Shown here in pieces: positions 51,787 through 60,035 of a DNA stretch of 64,000 nucleotides; position 1 is the stretch's first letter; each line of letters starts with the position of its first letter. The notes beneath the pieces are model-generated. The model saw only the letters and a program-made list of their open reading frames with translations. It searched no databases and was not told the origin of the DNA. The stretch is from Cellulomonas sp. KH9 (GTDB lineage Bacteria; Actinomycetota; Actinomycetes; Actinomycetales; Cellulomonadaceae). Made by a program: the position numbers and the translations under genes. The DNA lies in contig NZ_FOSE01000001.1 in NCBI RefSeq assembly GCF_900114185.1, positions 271,724 through 335,723 of the forward strand, in the 5' to 3' direction.

Positions 51787-52799
51787 GCGGCCGCCGACTC
51801 GGCATCACCTTCACAGCGGTGCTGCTCATGGTCTGCGGCTCAGCCCTGCCGGCGGCGGCCGCGCCCGTGGTGGACAACAAGGGCGCGGAACCGACGCCGC
51901 CGACGTCAGGCGAAGCCTCGGGTGAGGAGATCTCGGCGGGTGCCGGGACGACGGTGGATGTCGTCACCGACGGTTCGACCACGACGGGCGTGCCGTTCTC
52001 GCACCGCAAGCAGGTCGAGGTGCCGCGGCGGTGCTGGTATGGGCAGGGGATGACCGGGTACTCGTACTACGAGTACTGGAAGCTCGGTGGTGTGGCGCGC
52101 GAGTCCGGGACGCTGGACGCCTTCGCCGCCCAGGGCCTGCTGCACCCCGGTTACGAGGACCACGGCACCGATACCGAGGGGCACTGGTACGACGCGGAGT
52201 GCGCCGCGCACGTCTCAGGTGCGGAGTGGTTGGAGTACCGGCAGGCGCATCCTCCGGTGTACGTGCTTGCCGGGACCCCCGCGCCGGCGGTGCGCGAGGA
52301 CCTGGACCCGGCATTCCTGGCCGAGGTCGCGTACGAGCACATGCAGCTGCCGGCCGGCACGGTGCGGTGGAACCCGTCCCTGGACGGGACGGGGGCCACG
52401 GTGGTGAACCTGGAGACATTCGTGTGGGTGGAGGACTCCGCGACGTCGGTGCAGGTGACGGCGTCGGTGCCGGGGGTGTGGTCGCGGGTCGAGGCGCGGA
52501 TGACGCGGCTGACGTTGTCGGCGCCGAACGCCCACGACGCGATGTGCACGGACATGGGCACGCCGTACGCGGCCGGCATGACGCGGTCGGACTGCGCGGT
52601 GGTGTTCACCCGCTCGACCGCCGCGCTGCCGGTCAAGGATGGGCAGCGGTACCCGACGGCGACCCTGACCGCGACCGCGACGTGGGAGGCGACGTGGACC
52701 TCCTCGCTGGACGCGACGCCCCAGGCGCTGGAGGTGCAGACGACGACCACGACCGCCGAGGTCCCCGTCGCCGAGATCCAGACCGTCGTCACCCGCTGA
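51780..52799 (+). CDS. Secreted protein of unknown function
   Basis: 339 residues. N-terminal signal (GITFTAVLLMVCGSALPAAAAP). The mature part has YGQGMTGYSYYEYW, an acidic central region, and the C-terminal block shared with the window-edge gene at 2-310 (LTLSAPNA...TPYAAGMT...TATATWEATWTSSLDATPQALEVQT...VVTR). Three cysteine pairs suggest a disulfide-stabilised extracytoplasmic fold. It starts at GTG 51780 within the end of the lipoprotein gene. No enzyme motif is recognised. Confidence 0.75.
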   Translation: MLSGRRLGITFTAVLLMVCGSALPAAAAPVVDNKGAEPTPPTSGEASGEEISAGAGTTVDVVTDGSTTTGVPFSHRKQVEVPRRCWYGQGMTGYSYYEYWKLGGVARESGTLDAFAAQGLLHPGYEDHGTDTEGHWYDAECAAHVSGAEWLEYRQAHPPVYVLAGTPAPAVREDLDPAFLAEVAYEHMQLPAGTVRWNPSLDGTGATVVNLETFVWVEDSATSVQVTASVPGVWSRVEARMTRLTLSAPNAHDAMCTDMGTPYAAGMTRSDCAVVFTRSTAALPVKDGQRYPTATLTATATWEATWTSSLDATPQALEVQTTTTTAEVPVAEIQTVVTR

Positions 52800-52909
52800 C
52801 CGGACGTCCCACAGCTCGCGACTCCCCGCCGACCGGCCCGCACGTGACGCTCCGCCGCTCGGTCCTGGTCACCGCGCCTCCTGCCGAGGGTCGGCGCACG
52901 TCCGGGCAC

Positions 52910-53278
52910 TTACGCGCACGCCGCTAAGTCGCGACTTCGACGGAACCGGTCACACGCGACCTTCCGGGCGTCGCCCGTCGCGAGGCTGACCGGCTGTGAG
53001 CTCCGCACCCGTCTGGTCGCGTGTGGAACTGGAGCTCGAACACCATGGTCCACCGTCACCGCCTCGACGGTCTCTCGCGTGACCTCGACGAGGACTTCGT
53101 CCCCGCGTACCCACAGGAGGTGCGTGGAGGCTGCAACCGTGTCCCACGTGAGGGTGACCGTGCCACGTGCGGTGTCGAAGCGGACCGAGCGCACCCACGG
53201 TTCGTCGCCGGCCGCGGGTTCGAGGCCGAGCGACTCGAGGCGTGCGCCGCCCGGCGCAGTGAGGGGTGCCGGCATCAC
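52910..53278 (-). pseudogene. MPAPLTAP-family immunity-like gene with replaced 3' end
   Basis: The start and middle are intact (MPAPLTAPGGARLESLGLEPAAGDEPWVRSVRFDTARGTVTLTWDTVAASTHLLWVRGDEVLVEVTRETVEAVTVDHG). After about residue 80 the family's C-terminus (see 3841-4130) is gone. Around 53018-53038 the DNA gtgtggaactggagctcgaa is identical to the part of the toxin genes encoding FELQFHT. An illegitimate join with toxin-tip DNA therefore cut this gene. Confidence 0.6.
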
Positions 53279-53391
53279 TTGCTTCCCCAGGGGTACTCGG
53301 TCGGTGCGGCCACCTGATCTCCCCTGCTGGAAGCGACGGCGCCCGGGCGGTGTCTCTGCGCGGGCGCGCCAGCGTGCGATGCGCCTGTCAC

Positions 53392-53658
53392 TCAGTTCTG
53401 CTCGTCTTTCGCGGTGCGCGCTGAGAGGACTTGACGTTCGAAGTCGAGTGCGGCCGCCGTGCTCATCGGACGCACGTCGTCCTCGAACATGTTCAGCCGT
53501 ACGAGTTCAAGCACGCCCGTGCGCTGCCACGTACCGTCGCCGAGAAGTATCTCTTCTTCCCATTGGCCGGGCGCCGGTCGTCGTCGCAGAATGGTGCGCG
53601 GTCTGGTGATGTCATCTCCGTCCCAAAGAAGAGCAAAGTACTCGGTCTGGGGTGTCCT
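53392..53658 (-). pseudogene. Start-less copy of the RelA/SpoT-like toxin immunity gene
   Basis: TPQTEYFALLWDGDDITRPRTILRRRPAPGQWEEEILL... LNMFEDDVRPMSTAAALDFERQVLSAR matches the genes at 48678 and 54107 along its whole length. The native ATG is AGG here (53656-53658), exactly where it is fused to the WTDLEG codons of another immunity family. It can only be translated as a fusion from upstream. Confidence 0.65.
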
Positions 53659-54010
53659 TCGAGGTCGGTCCAGTCCGCCGACCATCCCGGACCGTCGGCG
53701 CGCACGGTCACCTCCGAGATGCCCCCGGAAGGTGCCCGCAGCGGGCGAAGACGATTCCTGGAACGCCAGCTCTGGCCGGCGGACAGGGCCAGGAAGCGGT
53801 CGAGAGCGGGACGGGACGTGGTGTCGAGGTCGGTCCCTTCGACGACGCCGCGGTCCATCTGCTCGACGACGTAACGGCCCTCGTCGGCACGGACGAGGAG
53901 CGTCACGTCGTCGAGGCGGAGGTGCAGCACGTCACCGCGCTGCTCGGCGACACCGCCCGCCTCGACGACGAATGAGAGCAGGAGCTCGGGCTGCGTGAGC
54001 GTCGCTCGAG
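53659..54010 (-). pseudogene. Chimeric immunity remnant (family of 5795-6283)
   Basis: ATLTQPELLLSFVVEAGGVAEQRGDVLHLRLDDVTLLVRADEGRYVVEQMDRG...ALDRFLALSAGQSWRSRNRL...ADWTDLEG, then a join to the downstream immunity copy. There is no start codon at the expected N-terminus. Upstream (54010-54105) the text AELTRETVARPFHIKEGG is yet another fragment, like the TRETV block of the MPAPLTAP family. Confidence 0.55.
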
Positions 54011-54106
54011 GCCACCTTCCTTGATGTGGAACGGACGGGCGACGGTCTCTCGTGTGAGCTCGGCGATGACGTCGCTCCATCGGAACCCGCGATCCCCGAT
54101 CGGTGC

Positions 54107-54373
54107 TCAGCTCTCGTCATGCTCCGCAGGGCGTCGGGACAGGAGGCGTCGCTCGAAGTCACGGGCTGTGGCAGCGCTGATCGGCTGCACGTCGTGCTCG
54201 TACATGTTGAGGCTCACCAGCGCCAGGATGCCGGTGCCCTCCCACGTCCCGTCACTGCGGAGGAGCTCCTCTTCCCATTCGTCGCCGACAGGCCGCCGCC
54301 GCAGAATGGCTCGAGGTCGGGAGGCGCTGTCGCCGTCCCACAGGATCCCGAAGTACTCGGTGTGGGCTGTCAT
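54107..54373 (-). CDS. Immunity protein of the RelA/SpoT-like toxin (copy 2)
   Basis: 88 residues: TAHTEYFGILWDGDSASRPRAILRRRP... GTGILALVSLNMYEHDVQPISAATARDFERRLLSRRP. ATG 54373 overlaps the stop of the toxin at 54370 (ATGA). It is intact and paralogous to 48678-48935. Differences concentrate in the middle (VGDEWEEELLRSDG versus APEQPFEEILRADG), which could set cognate specificity. Confidence 0.75.
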   Translation of the reverse strand: MTAHTEYFGILWDGDSASRPRAILRRRPVGDEWEEELLRSDGTWEGTGILALVSLNMYEHDVQPISAATARDFERRLLSRRPAEHDES

Positions 54374-56076
54374 CTGATCTCCGGTCCTCTGAGGGCAGTG
54401 GCCCCGGGTGGCATGGGCACGGTCTCGAAGATCCGCACCGTCTCGGCGAGGAGTCGAGTTCGTTCCTGCCGGCTCAGGTTGGGCAGCCTCAACCGCTCGT
54501 AGACGTCGTGGCTACGCATCTTCACATCGAAGCTCGTTGGAGTGTGGAACTGGAGCTCGAAAACTTGCCCGTCGGGTGACCGCCAGGCGCTGTTGATGCC
54601 TTGGTACCCGGGTTGACCGAAGGTGTTCTTCCACGACACAGGTGTGAAGCCCCGCGCCGAGAGGTCGCTTGTGACGAGTTCGACTCCGCGCGCGAAGTCG
54701 GCGTCCGGGACTTGCGCGGTGTAGCGGACCGCGTCCTTGATCCTTGACACGGCACGTCTGACGTCTCGCGGTGGTTCGTTGCCCTCGAGGTCGGTCGCGA
54801 TCTTGCGGTAGAGCGAGTCCGGAGATTTCAGTCGGAACTCGAGCCCCGGCATCGTCGCCCCGTCGACCCGGCCCAATGCGCGCTGAAGCCCAGTTGTGAT
54901 GGCCGGCTCGGAACGGGACGCCGCGAGCAGGAGCGCGTCGACCTCGGCGACCTCGTCGCCGGAGAGCCGCAGCCCGTTCGGTCCTACCCACTCAGTTGCC
55001 GAGCCGGGTGGACGGTGGCGGTCGTTGGGTGGAGCCAGCCAGTCGTCGATCCGCCGCCGCCACGACGCGGGCATGTGCCTCACGGCCTTCTGCAGGATCT
55101 TCCCGACGACCCCGACGCCGATGAGGGACGTCAGGGCCAGCCCGAGCTCCAGCGACCCGAGCTTGACGAGGTCCTGCCCGGCGATCTTGCCCTCGCCCCA
55201 GTCGGCAGCCACGTCGAGGAAGTCCCCGACGGAGACAAGGGTGAACCCGACGCCGAGGACCTTCAGACCGAAGGACAGCCCCGCGACCGCGCCGGCCGCA
55301 CCGCCCGGCACGGCCCCGACGCCGAAACCGAAGATGGCGCCGGCGGCGGTGCCGCCCATGGCGCCGATGACCGCCAGGGCGACGGCCAGCACGACCCCGA
55401 CGGCCACCAGGATCCACCCGACGATCCGCAGGGCGTCGGCCAGGAACCGGAAGACCGCCACGTGCCGGCCGATGAACTCGCGCACCCCGGTCAGGTGGGT
55501 GTCGATCCACGCGCCGAGGTCGGCGGTGGTGCTTTCCCACCAGTCGCCGACGGCCGCCCCGGCGTCGGTGACGGTCTCCCACGCCTGCCCGGCGGTGTCG
55601 GCGACCCAGTCGGTGCCGTCGTCGACCGCGTCGGACACGTCGTCCCACCGGTCGGAGACCCAGTCGCCGATGCCGCGGGACTCCCTCGTCCGCTGCTCGT
55701 CCGCCTCGACCTCGGCCGGGGAGGCCGCCGCCCAGGTCAAGATGGCCCCGCCGTCACCGAGCGGGGAGGAGGTGAACGGCACCGCGACCGGTGCGGGGTC
55801 CACGTCGAGCACGGGCAGCGGTCTGCCCGTCGACCCGTACCGCAGCTGCTCCAGCGCCCGGGCCCGGTCCAGGTGCCGGTCGACCACGGGCAGCACGTGG
55901 GTGCCCAGCCGGTCACCGGCGCCCAGCACGTCGTCGAACCCCGAGGTGCGCACCCCGAGTGCCAGCGCCCGCGACCGCAGCGACCCCCAGTCCGCGTCCA
56001 GCGACGCCCGCACCGCCGCGACGTCCGAGCGCACACCCGCGACCGCGTCCGCGCTGACCTCCACCACCCGGGTCAC
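54370..56076 (-). CDS. WXG/LXG-type toxin with RelA/SpoT-synthetase-like tip (copy 2)
   Basis: 568 residues, with trunk as in the other two. The tip is homologous to that at 48932 but diverged: FRLKSPDSLYRKIATDLEG (R-x-K-S-x-x-S...RK), DAVRYTAQVPDADF, SWKNTFGQPGYQGINSAWRSPDGQVFELQFHTPTSFDVKMRSHDVYERLRLP. The GTG at 56076 overlaps the WXG100 gene stop. It lies near a divergently transcribed HD hydrolase gene (57168) of the SpoT type. The probable effect after delivery is alarmone overproduction or nucleotide depletion in a competitor; not demonstrated. Confidence 0.75.
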   Translation of the reverse strand: MTRVVEVSADAVAGVRSDVAAVRASLDADWGSLRSRALALGVRTSGFDDVLGAGDRLGTHVLPVVDRHLDRARALEQLRYGSTGRPLPVLDVDPAPVAVPFTSSPLGDGGAILTWAAASPAEVEADEQRTRESRGIGDWVSDRWDDVSDAVDDGTDWVADTAGQAWETVTDAGAAVGDWWESTTADLGAWIDTHLTGVREFIGRHVAVFRFLADALRIVGWILVAVGVVLAVALAVIGAMGGTAAGAIFGFGVGAVPGGAAGAVAGLSFGLKVLGVGFTLVSVGDFLDVAADWGEGKIAGQDLVKLGSLELGLALTSLIGVGVVGKILQKAVRHMPASWRRRIDDWLAPPNDRHRPPGSATEWVGPNGLRLSGDEVAEVDALLLAASRSEPAITTGLQRALGRVDGATMPGLEFRLKSPDSLYRKIATDLEGNEPPRDVRRAVSRIKDAVRYTAQVPDADFARGVELVTSDLSARGFTPVSWKNTFGQPGYQGINSAWRSPDGQVFELQFHTPTSFDVKMRSHDVYERLRLPNLSRQERTRLLAETVRIFETVPMPPGATALRGPEIR

Positions 56077-56381
56077 GATGCGGACCTCCGCTCGGCGGCC
56101 TCGTGCTCTTCCTCTGCGCGGGTGAGCGCGCGCCGGGCCTGCTGCAGGTCGTCCAGCACGGCCTGCTCAGCCCGGTCCAGGCCATGAGTCAGCTGGTCGG
56201 TCAGGGGCACCAGCTCGTCGTGGTGCAGCCGGTGCGCGGCGGTGTCCGTCCAGCTACCGGGAGCCCCGACCGTCCCGGTCGCATGCCGCAGCGACGGCAG
56301 GCGCGCGCGGGCGGCACGCACGGCGGCGAGCAGTGCCTGCAGCTCCTGCACGTGACGCTCGGCCGCGTCGACGGCGGTCAT
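56073..56381 (-). CDS. WXG100-family partner of the toxin at 54370
   Basis: 102 residues, MTAVDAAERHVQELQALL...GAPGSWTDTAAHRLHHDELV with W-T-D in place of W-T-G, followed by a charged helix ending RRSAS. ATG 56381 follows GGAGGGACG. It overlaps the toxin start. The changed turn residue is the only notable difference from the other two partners. Confidence 0.8.
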   Translation of the reverse strand: MTAVDAAERHVQELQALLAAVRAARARLPSLRHATGTVGAPGSWTDTAAHRLHHDELVPLTDQLTHGLDRAEQAVLDDLQQARRALTRAEEEHEAAERRSAS

Positions 56382-56415
56382 CGGGCGTCCCTCCGGGTCG
56401 TCGGTGGCTGCCCGA

Positions 56416-56428
56416 AACATACTGGTTC
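56416..56428 (-). promoter_or_regulatory. Cassette promoter, GAACCAG-TATGTT
   Basis: Minus strand CGAACCAGTATGTTTCGGG, about 35 bases before the ATG at 56381; same element as at 8313 and 50972. Confidence 0.55.
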
Positions 56429-56508
56429 GACCGGTGCCGTGGGCGTCGTCCCGAGGGTGAGGTGTTCCGCCCCGTTTGCGCCGCCGTCCCTCGCTAGGCT
56501 CGCGGCTT

Positions 56509-57171
56509 GTGAGCACCGCAGCCGCACCCCCGGGACGTCGCGCCGGGACGCCCGCGCGCCCGCCGTTCGCCTTCACGCTGCAGGCGCCCGCCGGCTGGCA
56601 GACGTTGCGCGGCGACTCGGCCTCGCTCGGCGACGACCTGCTCGCGCTCGTCGCGCGGACCCCGCTGTGGGCGGCGCTGGACGACCGCCGCCGCGGCGGC
56701 CTGGGGTACCTGCTGCACGGCGTCGCGCGGGCGAGCGCCGCCAGCGGTGCGCTCGCGACGTTCCTGCACCTGCCCGCGGACGTCACCCCGGAGCAGCGCG
56801 ACGAGCCCGACGTGTCGACCATGAGCCTGACCTGGCTGCGCACCGCGCCCGTCCGGGCCGACCTCGACCTCGCGCGGCTCGTGCTGCGGGCGGGGGAACC
56901 CGTCGCCACCGGGCTGGGTCCCGGGCTCCTGGCGACGCGCTCCGAGGAGACCGTCACCGGCGGCGAGCAGCACACGGTGCAGGTGGCCGCGCCCGTGCCG
57001 GACTCGATCTGGCTGGCGGTGCTCACCGGCTCCACCACGGGCGCCCCGCAGGTCCCGGCGCTGCAGCGGGCCGTCCGCGCGCTGGCGACGAGCCTCACCG
57101 TCGACCGTCCCGCGGGCGGCGCCCCTGGCCCGGATCCCGCCTCGGGCCCCGCCCCGGACGGCGCGTCGTGA
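56509..57171 (+). CDS. Hypothetical protein coupled to an HD hydrolase
   Basis: 220 residues starting at GTG 56509, eight bases after a TAGGCT -10 (CTAGGCT, 56494-56500), so leaderless or nearly so. Soluble, Ala/Leu/Asp-rich; segments FAFTLQAPAGWQTL, SLGDDLLALVARTPLWAALDD, ATFLHLPADVTPEQ, VAAPVPDSIWLAVLTGSTTG. There is no signal peptide or known motif. Its stop overlaps the start of the HD hydrolase gene by four bases. Proteins with this FxLxxPxGW start are common beside actinobacterial type VII loci, but I do not recognise the family with confidence. Confidence 0.65.
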   Translation: MSTAAAPPGRRAGTPARPPFAFTLQAPAGWQTLRGDSASLGDDLLALVARTPLWAALDDRRRGGLGYLLHGVARASAASGALATFLHLPADVTPEQRDEPDVSTMSLTWLRTAPVRADLDLARLVLRAGEPVATGLGPGLLATRSEETVTGGEQHTVQVAAPVPDSIWLAVLTGSTTGAPQVPALQRAVRALATSLTVDRPAGGAPGPDPASGPAPDGAS

Positions 57172-57632
57172 CCGACCTCGTCGCGACGGCCCGCCGGATC
57201 GCGACCGACGCCCACCGTGGCCAGACCGACAAGGCCGGTGCCCCCTACATCGGGCACCCGGCGCGCGTGGCCGCGCACGCCGCAGCGGCCGGCGGTGACG
57301 AGCGCGTGGTCGCCGCCGCGTGGCTGCACGACGTGGTCGAGGACACCGGCGTCACCCCCGACGACCTGCGCGCCGCCGGCATCCCGGACGACGTCGTCGC
57401 GGCCGTCGTCGCCGTGAGCAAGGTCGCCGGCGAGGCCATGGAGGACTACGTCGCGCGCGTGAGGCGCGACCCGCTGGCGGTGGCTGTCAAGACCGCCGAC
57501 CTGGCGGACAACACCGACCCCGCCCGGCTGGCGGCGCTGGACGAGGCGACCCGTGCGCGCCTGGTGGCGAAGTACGCGCGCGTCCGGGAGCTGCTCGCCG
57601 ACTCGACCTCCGGGGCACCAGCCGACGGGTGA
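57168..57632 (+). CDS. Small HD-domain hydrolase of the SpoT/MESH1 type
   Basis: 154 residues. AHRGQTDKAGAPYIGHPARVAAH (first His and the HxxxxDKxGxPYIxHP signature), AAWLHDVVEDTGVT (HD pair and ED) and KTADLADN (final Asp) are the hallmarks of small alarmone hydrolases, which remove the 3' pyrophosphate of (p)ppGpp or related nucleotides. GTG 57168 overlaps the upstream stop. Its nearness to two RelA/SpoT-like toxins suggests it may also detoxify their product, as small alarmone hydrolases do for toxic synthetases such as FaRel. That link is inference. Confidence 0.83.
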   Translation: MTDLVATARRIATDAHRGQTDKAGAPYIGHPARVAAHAAAAGGDERVVAAAWLHDVVEDTGVTPDDLRAAGIPDDVVAAVVAVSKVAGEAMEDYVARVRRDPLAVAVKTADLADNTDPARLAALDEATRARLVAKYARVRELLADSTSGAPADG

Positions 57633-57711
57633 GGCGCAGGCCCTCCGACCAGCGATGTCGGTGCCTCGTGGCACCCTCGGGCACCCGCAGCCGCCGTCCC
57701 CCGGAGGTCCC

Positions 57712-58665
57712 ATGCCCCTCACCCCTGCCCAGACCGACCGCGCCATCGGCGCCGTGCTCGGCTCCGCCGCGGGCGACGCCCTGGGCGCCGGCTACGAGTT
57801 CGGTCCGCCGCTGCCCGACGACCAGCCTGTCCACATGGCCGGGGGCGGCAGCTTCGACTGGGAGCCGGGGGAGTGGACCGACGACACGTCCATGGCTGTG
57901 CCGATCGCGCAGGTGCTGGCCGACGGCGGCTCGCTCGACGACGAGGCGTCCCTCGACCGGATCGTCGCCGCGTGGGCGGAGTGGGCGCTGAGCGCCACGG
58001 ACATCGGGGTGCAGACCAGCACCCTGCTCGACGCCCTGCCGGAGCCCACCGCCGCGGCGGCGCGCCGGCAGGCCGCGGAGCACTACGCCGCCAACCCCCG
58101 CCACGCGGGCGGCAACGGCACCCTCATGCGCACCGGCCCCGTCGCGCTCGGCTACCTCGGTGACGGCCGGGAGGACGCGCTCGCGGCCGCCGCGCGCGCC
58201 GTCTCCGACCTCACGCACGGCGACCCCGACGCCGGGGACGCGTGCGTGCTGTGGTCGCTGGCCGTGCGGCACGCGGTGCGCGAGGGCGTCGTCGACCTGA
58301 CCGCGCAGCTCCCGTGGCTCCCGGCCGACCGGCGTGCACGGTGGGCGGCCGTCATCGCCGAGGCGGAGGAGTCGCAGCCGGCGGACTTCGCCAAGAACGG
58401 GTGGGTGGTGCAGGCGCTGCAGGGTGCCTGGTCGGCCCTGCACCACGGCGCTGACCTCGTCGACGTCCTGGAGCGCGCCGTGCGCGGGGGACGCGACACC
58501 GACACGGTCGCGGCGATCGCCGGTGCGCTCGCCGGTGCCGCCCACGGTGCCGCGGCCGTGCCCGCCGGGTGGCGGCAGAAGCTGCACGGGTGGCCGGGCC
58601 TCGACGCCGACGACCTGGCCGACCTGGCGGTCCGCGCGGTGGGCGGTGCCCCGGGCGCAGCCTGA
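57712..58665 (+). CDS. ADP-ribosylglycohydrolase family protein
   Basis: 317 residues with the family metal-binding motifs GDALGAGYEF (about 18-27), WTDDTSMA (about 55-62), GGNGTLMRTGP and the C-terminal GRDTDTVAAIAGALAGAAHG. Two magnesium ions are bound by these Asp/Thr residues in characterised members, which remove ADP-ribose from proteins or DNA. ATG 57712 has GGAGG just upstream. A scrambled partial copy lies at 43450-43905. Possible link to ADP-ribosylation or TNT/NAD toxins nearby is speculative. Confidence 0.87.
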   Translation: MPLTPAQTDRAIGAVLGSAAGDALGAGYEFGPPLPDDQPVHMAGGGSFDWEPGEWTDDTSMAVPIAQVLADGGSLDDEASLDRIVAAWAEWALSATDIGVQTSTLLDALPEPTAAAARRQAAEHYAANPRHAGGNGTLMRTGPVALGYLGDGREDALAAAARAVSDLTHGDPDAGDACVLWSLAVRHAVREGVVDLTAQLPWLPADRRARWAAVIAEAEESQPADFAKNGWVVQALQGAWSALHHGADLVDVLERAVRGGRDTDTVAAIAGALAGAAHGAAAVPAGWRQKLHGWPGLDADDLADLAVRAVGGAPGAA

Positions 58666-58789
58666 GGGAACCAGGTCGTCAGCTCGCGACGACGGCCGGC
58701 CGCCCGGGGTGTCGTCGACGTGCTCGGCCCACCCGGACACCGGTGACCGGGGTGACCGTCGCCTGTGCCGGGGACACCCCCGCTGACGC

Positions 58790-60031
58790 TCACCCCGGGA
58801 CGAGCTGTCCGAGCAGCGCCTCGAGCTCGACGCGCACCGTCGTGATCCGCGCCTGCTCCGCGAGGATCTCCTCACCGGTGGCCCGCAACGCCTCCGTGCG
58901 GGCGGCGAGCTCCGCCTCGTCCCGGGCGAGCAGGGCACGCGCCTCGGCCAGCAGCTCGTCGGCAGGCGCCTGCGGCAGGACGGTGCCGTCGCGCCACGTC
59001 CACGACAGCAGCGACCGTGCCCGCTGGGAGGCGGGCAACGACGCGAGGCGCGCCTCCTCCTCCTCGATCGTCGCGCGGTACTGCGCGAGCTCGTTCGTGT
59101 CCGCGTCGAGCTCCATCGTGGCCCTGACCTGCTCCATCTGGCGGCCCTCGAAGGCGGCCAGCGTGGTCTCGTACTCGGCGGTGAGCTGGTCCAGCTGCTG
59201 CTCGAACGCGGTGTGCACGCCCACCAGCGCCTCCCGGTCGGCGACGAACCGCGCGTACAGCCCCTCGAGCGCCGGGTCCAGCCCGCCGGGCTGCCACACC
59301 TGGGTGCCGATGTACGCGAACAGCTCGGTGCCGCGGTTGGCGGGTGTGGCACCGACCGACCCGGCGAGCTGCTCGTGCACGTCGTCGGCCGGGTCGATGC
59401 CGGCGACGACCGGCTCCAGCGCGGCCACCGCCGTCGCCTGCTCGTCCGCCGTGAGCTCGTTCCACGCCGCGTGCAGCAGCTCGTGCGCGGCGGTCTCGAC
59501 GACGAACCCCCGCAGCCGGGGGTCCTCCGGCTCGTAGACGACGATGCGCCCACCGGTCTGCAGGCCGCCGGCGGCCGTGTGGTAGCAGCCCACGGCGCCG
59601 CCGCCCTGCCCGACGGGCGCGTCGCCACGATCGCACCGCCCCGCGAACTCCGCCGCCCCCAGCAGCTCCGGTTCCGACCGGTACAGCAGGTCGCGGCCCT
59701 CGTCGGTGAGGAACATCTCCGTGGCCAGGGCGGCGACCTCGGCGGTCGGCTCCGGCACCCGCCCCGCGACGATGCCGTCGAGGAACGGCGCGTCGACCTC
59801 CCGCAGGAACCCGGGCAGGACGGCCGTGACGACCCACCACCCGCCGAGCGCGAGCGCGACGACCACCGCGAGCCGGCCCACCAGGCTCCGCCGCCGCGGC
59901 GGGGGAGGTGGGGGGACGTCGTCCGTGCGCCACGCGGGCGGTGGGACTGCGAACCCGGCCGCCTCGTCGACGACCCACTGCGGCACGCGGCCGGTCGGCG
60001 AGCGCGGCAGGTCGTCGTGGGGCACGGTCAC
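58790..60031 (-). CDS. Membrane-anchored putative zinc metallopeptidase with coiled coil
   Basis: 413 residues. The N-terminus is cytosolic and Pro-rich (residues 1-45), with one transmembrane helix at about 52-72 (LAVVVALALGGWWVVTAVLPG). The outside domain holds GCYHTAAGGLQ and ETAAHELLHAAWNEL at about 180-194. HELLH is an HExxH zinc-binding motif; a downstream Asp/Glu-rich region could supply the third ligand. The C-terminal third is a long coiled coil (EYETTLAAFEGRQMEQVRATME... to LEALLGQLVPG). GTG 60031 is chosen because it gives the normal N-terminus before the Pro-rich tail. The substrate is unknown. Confidence 0.7.
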   Translation of the reverse strand: MTVPHDDLPRSPTGRVPQWVVDEAAGFAVPPPAWRTDDVPPPPPPRRRSLVGRLAVVVALALGGWWVVTAVLPGFLREVDAPFLDGIVAGRVPEPTAEVAALATEMFLTDEGRDLLYRSEPELLGAAEFAGRCDRGDAPVGQGGGAVGCYHTAAGGLQTGGRIVVYEPEDPRLRGFVVETAAHELLHAAWNELTADEQATAVAALEPVVAGIDPADDVHEQLAGSVGATPANRGTELFAYIGTQVWQPGGLDPALEGLYARFVADREALVGVHTAFEQQLDQLTAEYETTLAAFEGRQMEQVRATMELDADTNELAQYRATIEEEEARLASLPASQRARSLLSWTWRDGTVLPQAPADELLAEARALLARDEAELAARTEALRATGEEILAEQARITTVRVELEALLGQLVPG

Positions 60032-60035
60032 AGGT

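Larger units (their letters stand above)
55035..56430 (-). repeat. Toxin-cassette trunk repeat, copy 3
   Basis: Third copy of the trunk/WXG100/promoter block (see 6945 and 49600); slightly more diverged than copies 1 and 2 are from each other. Confidence 0.8.

Noticed and set aside
47263..52799. Type VII secretion machinery among the lipoprotein/secreted genes
   Set aside because: No FtsK/SpoIIIE-type ATPase, EccB/D/E-like membrane protein or mycosin protease motif was found; the apparatus must be elsewhere in the genome.
56476..56508. Earlier start for the gene at 56509
   Set aside because: It would put the -10 box TAGGCT inside the coding region.
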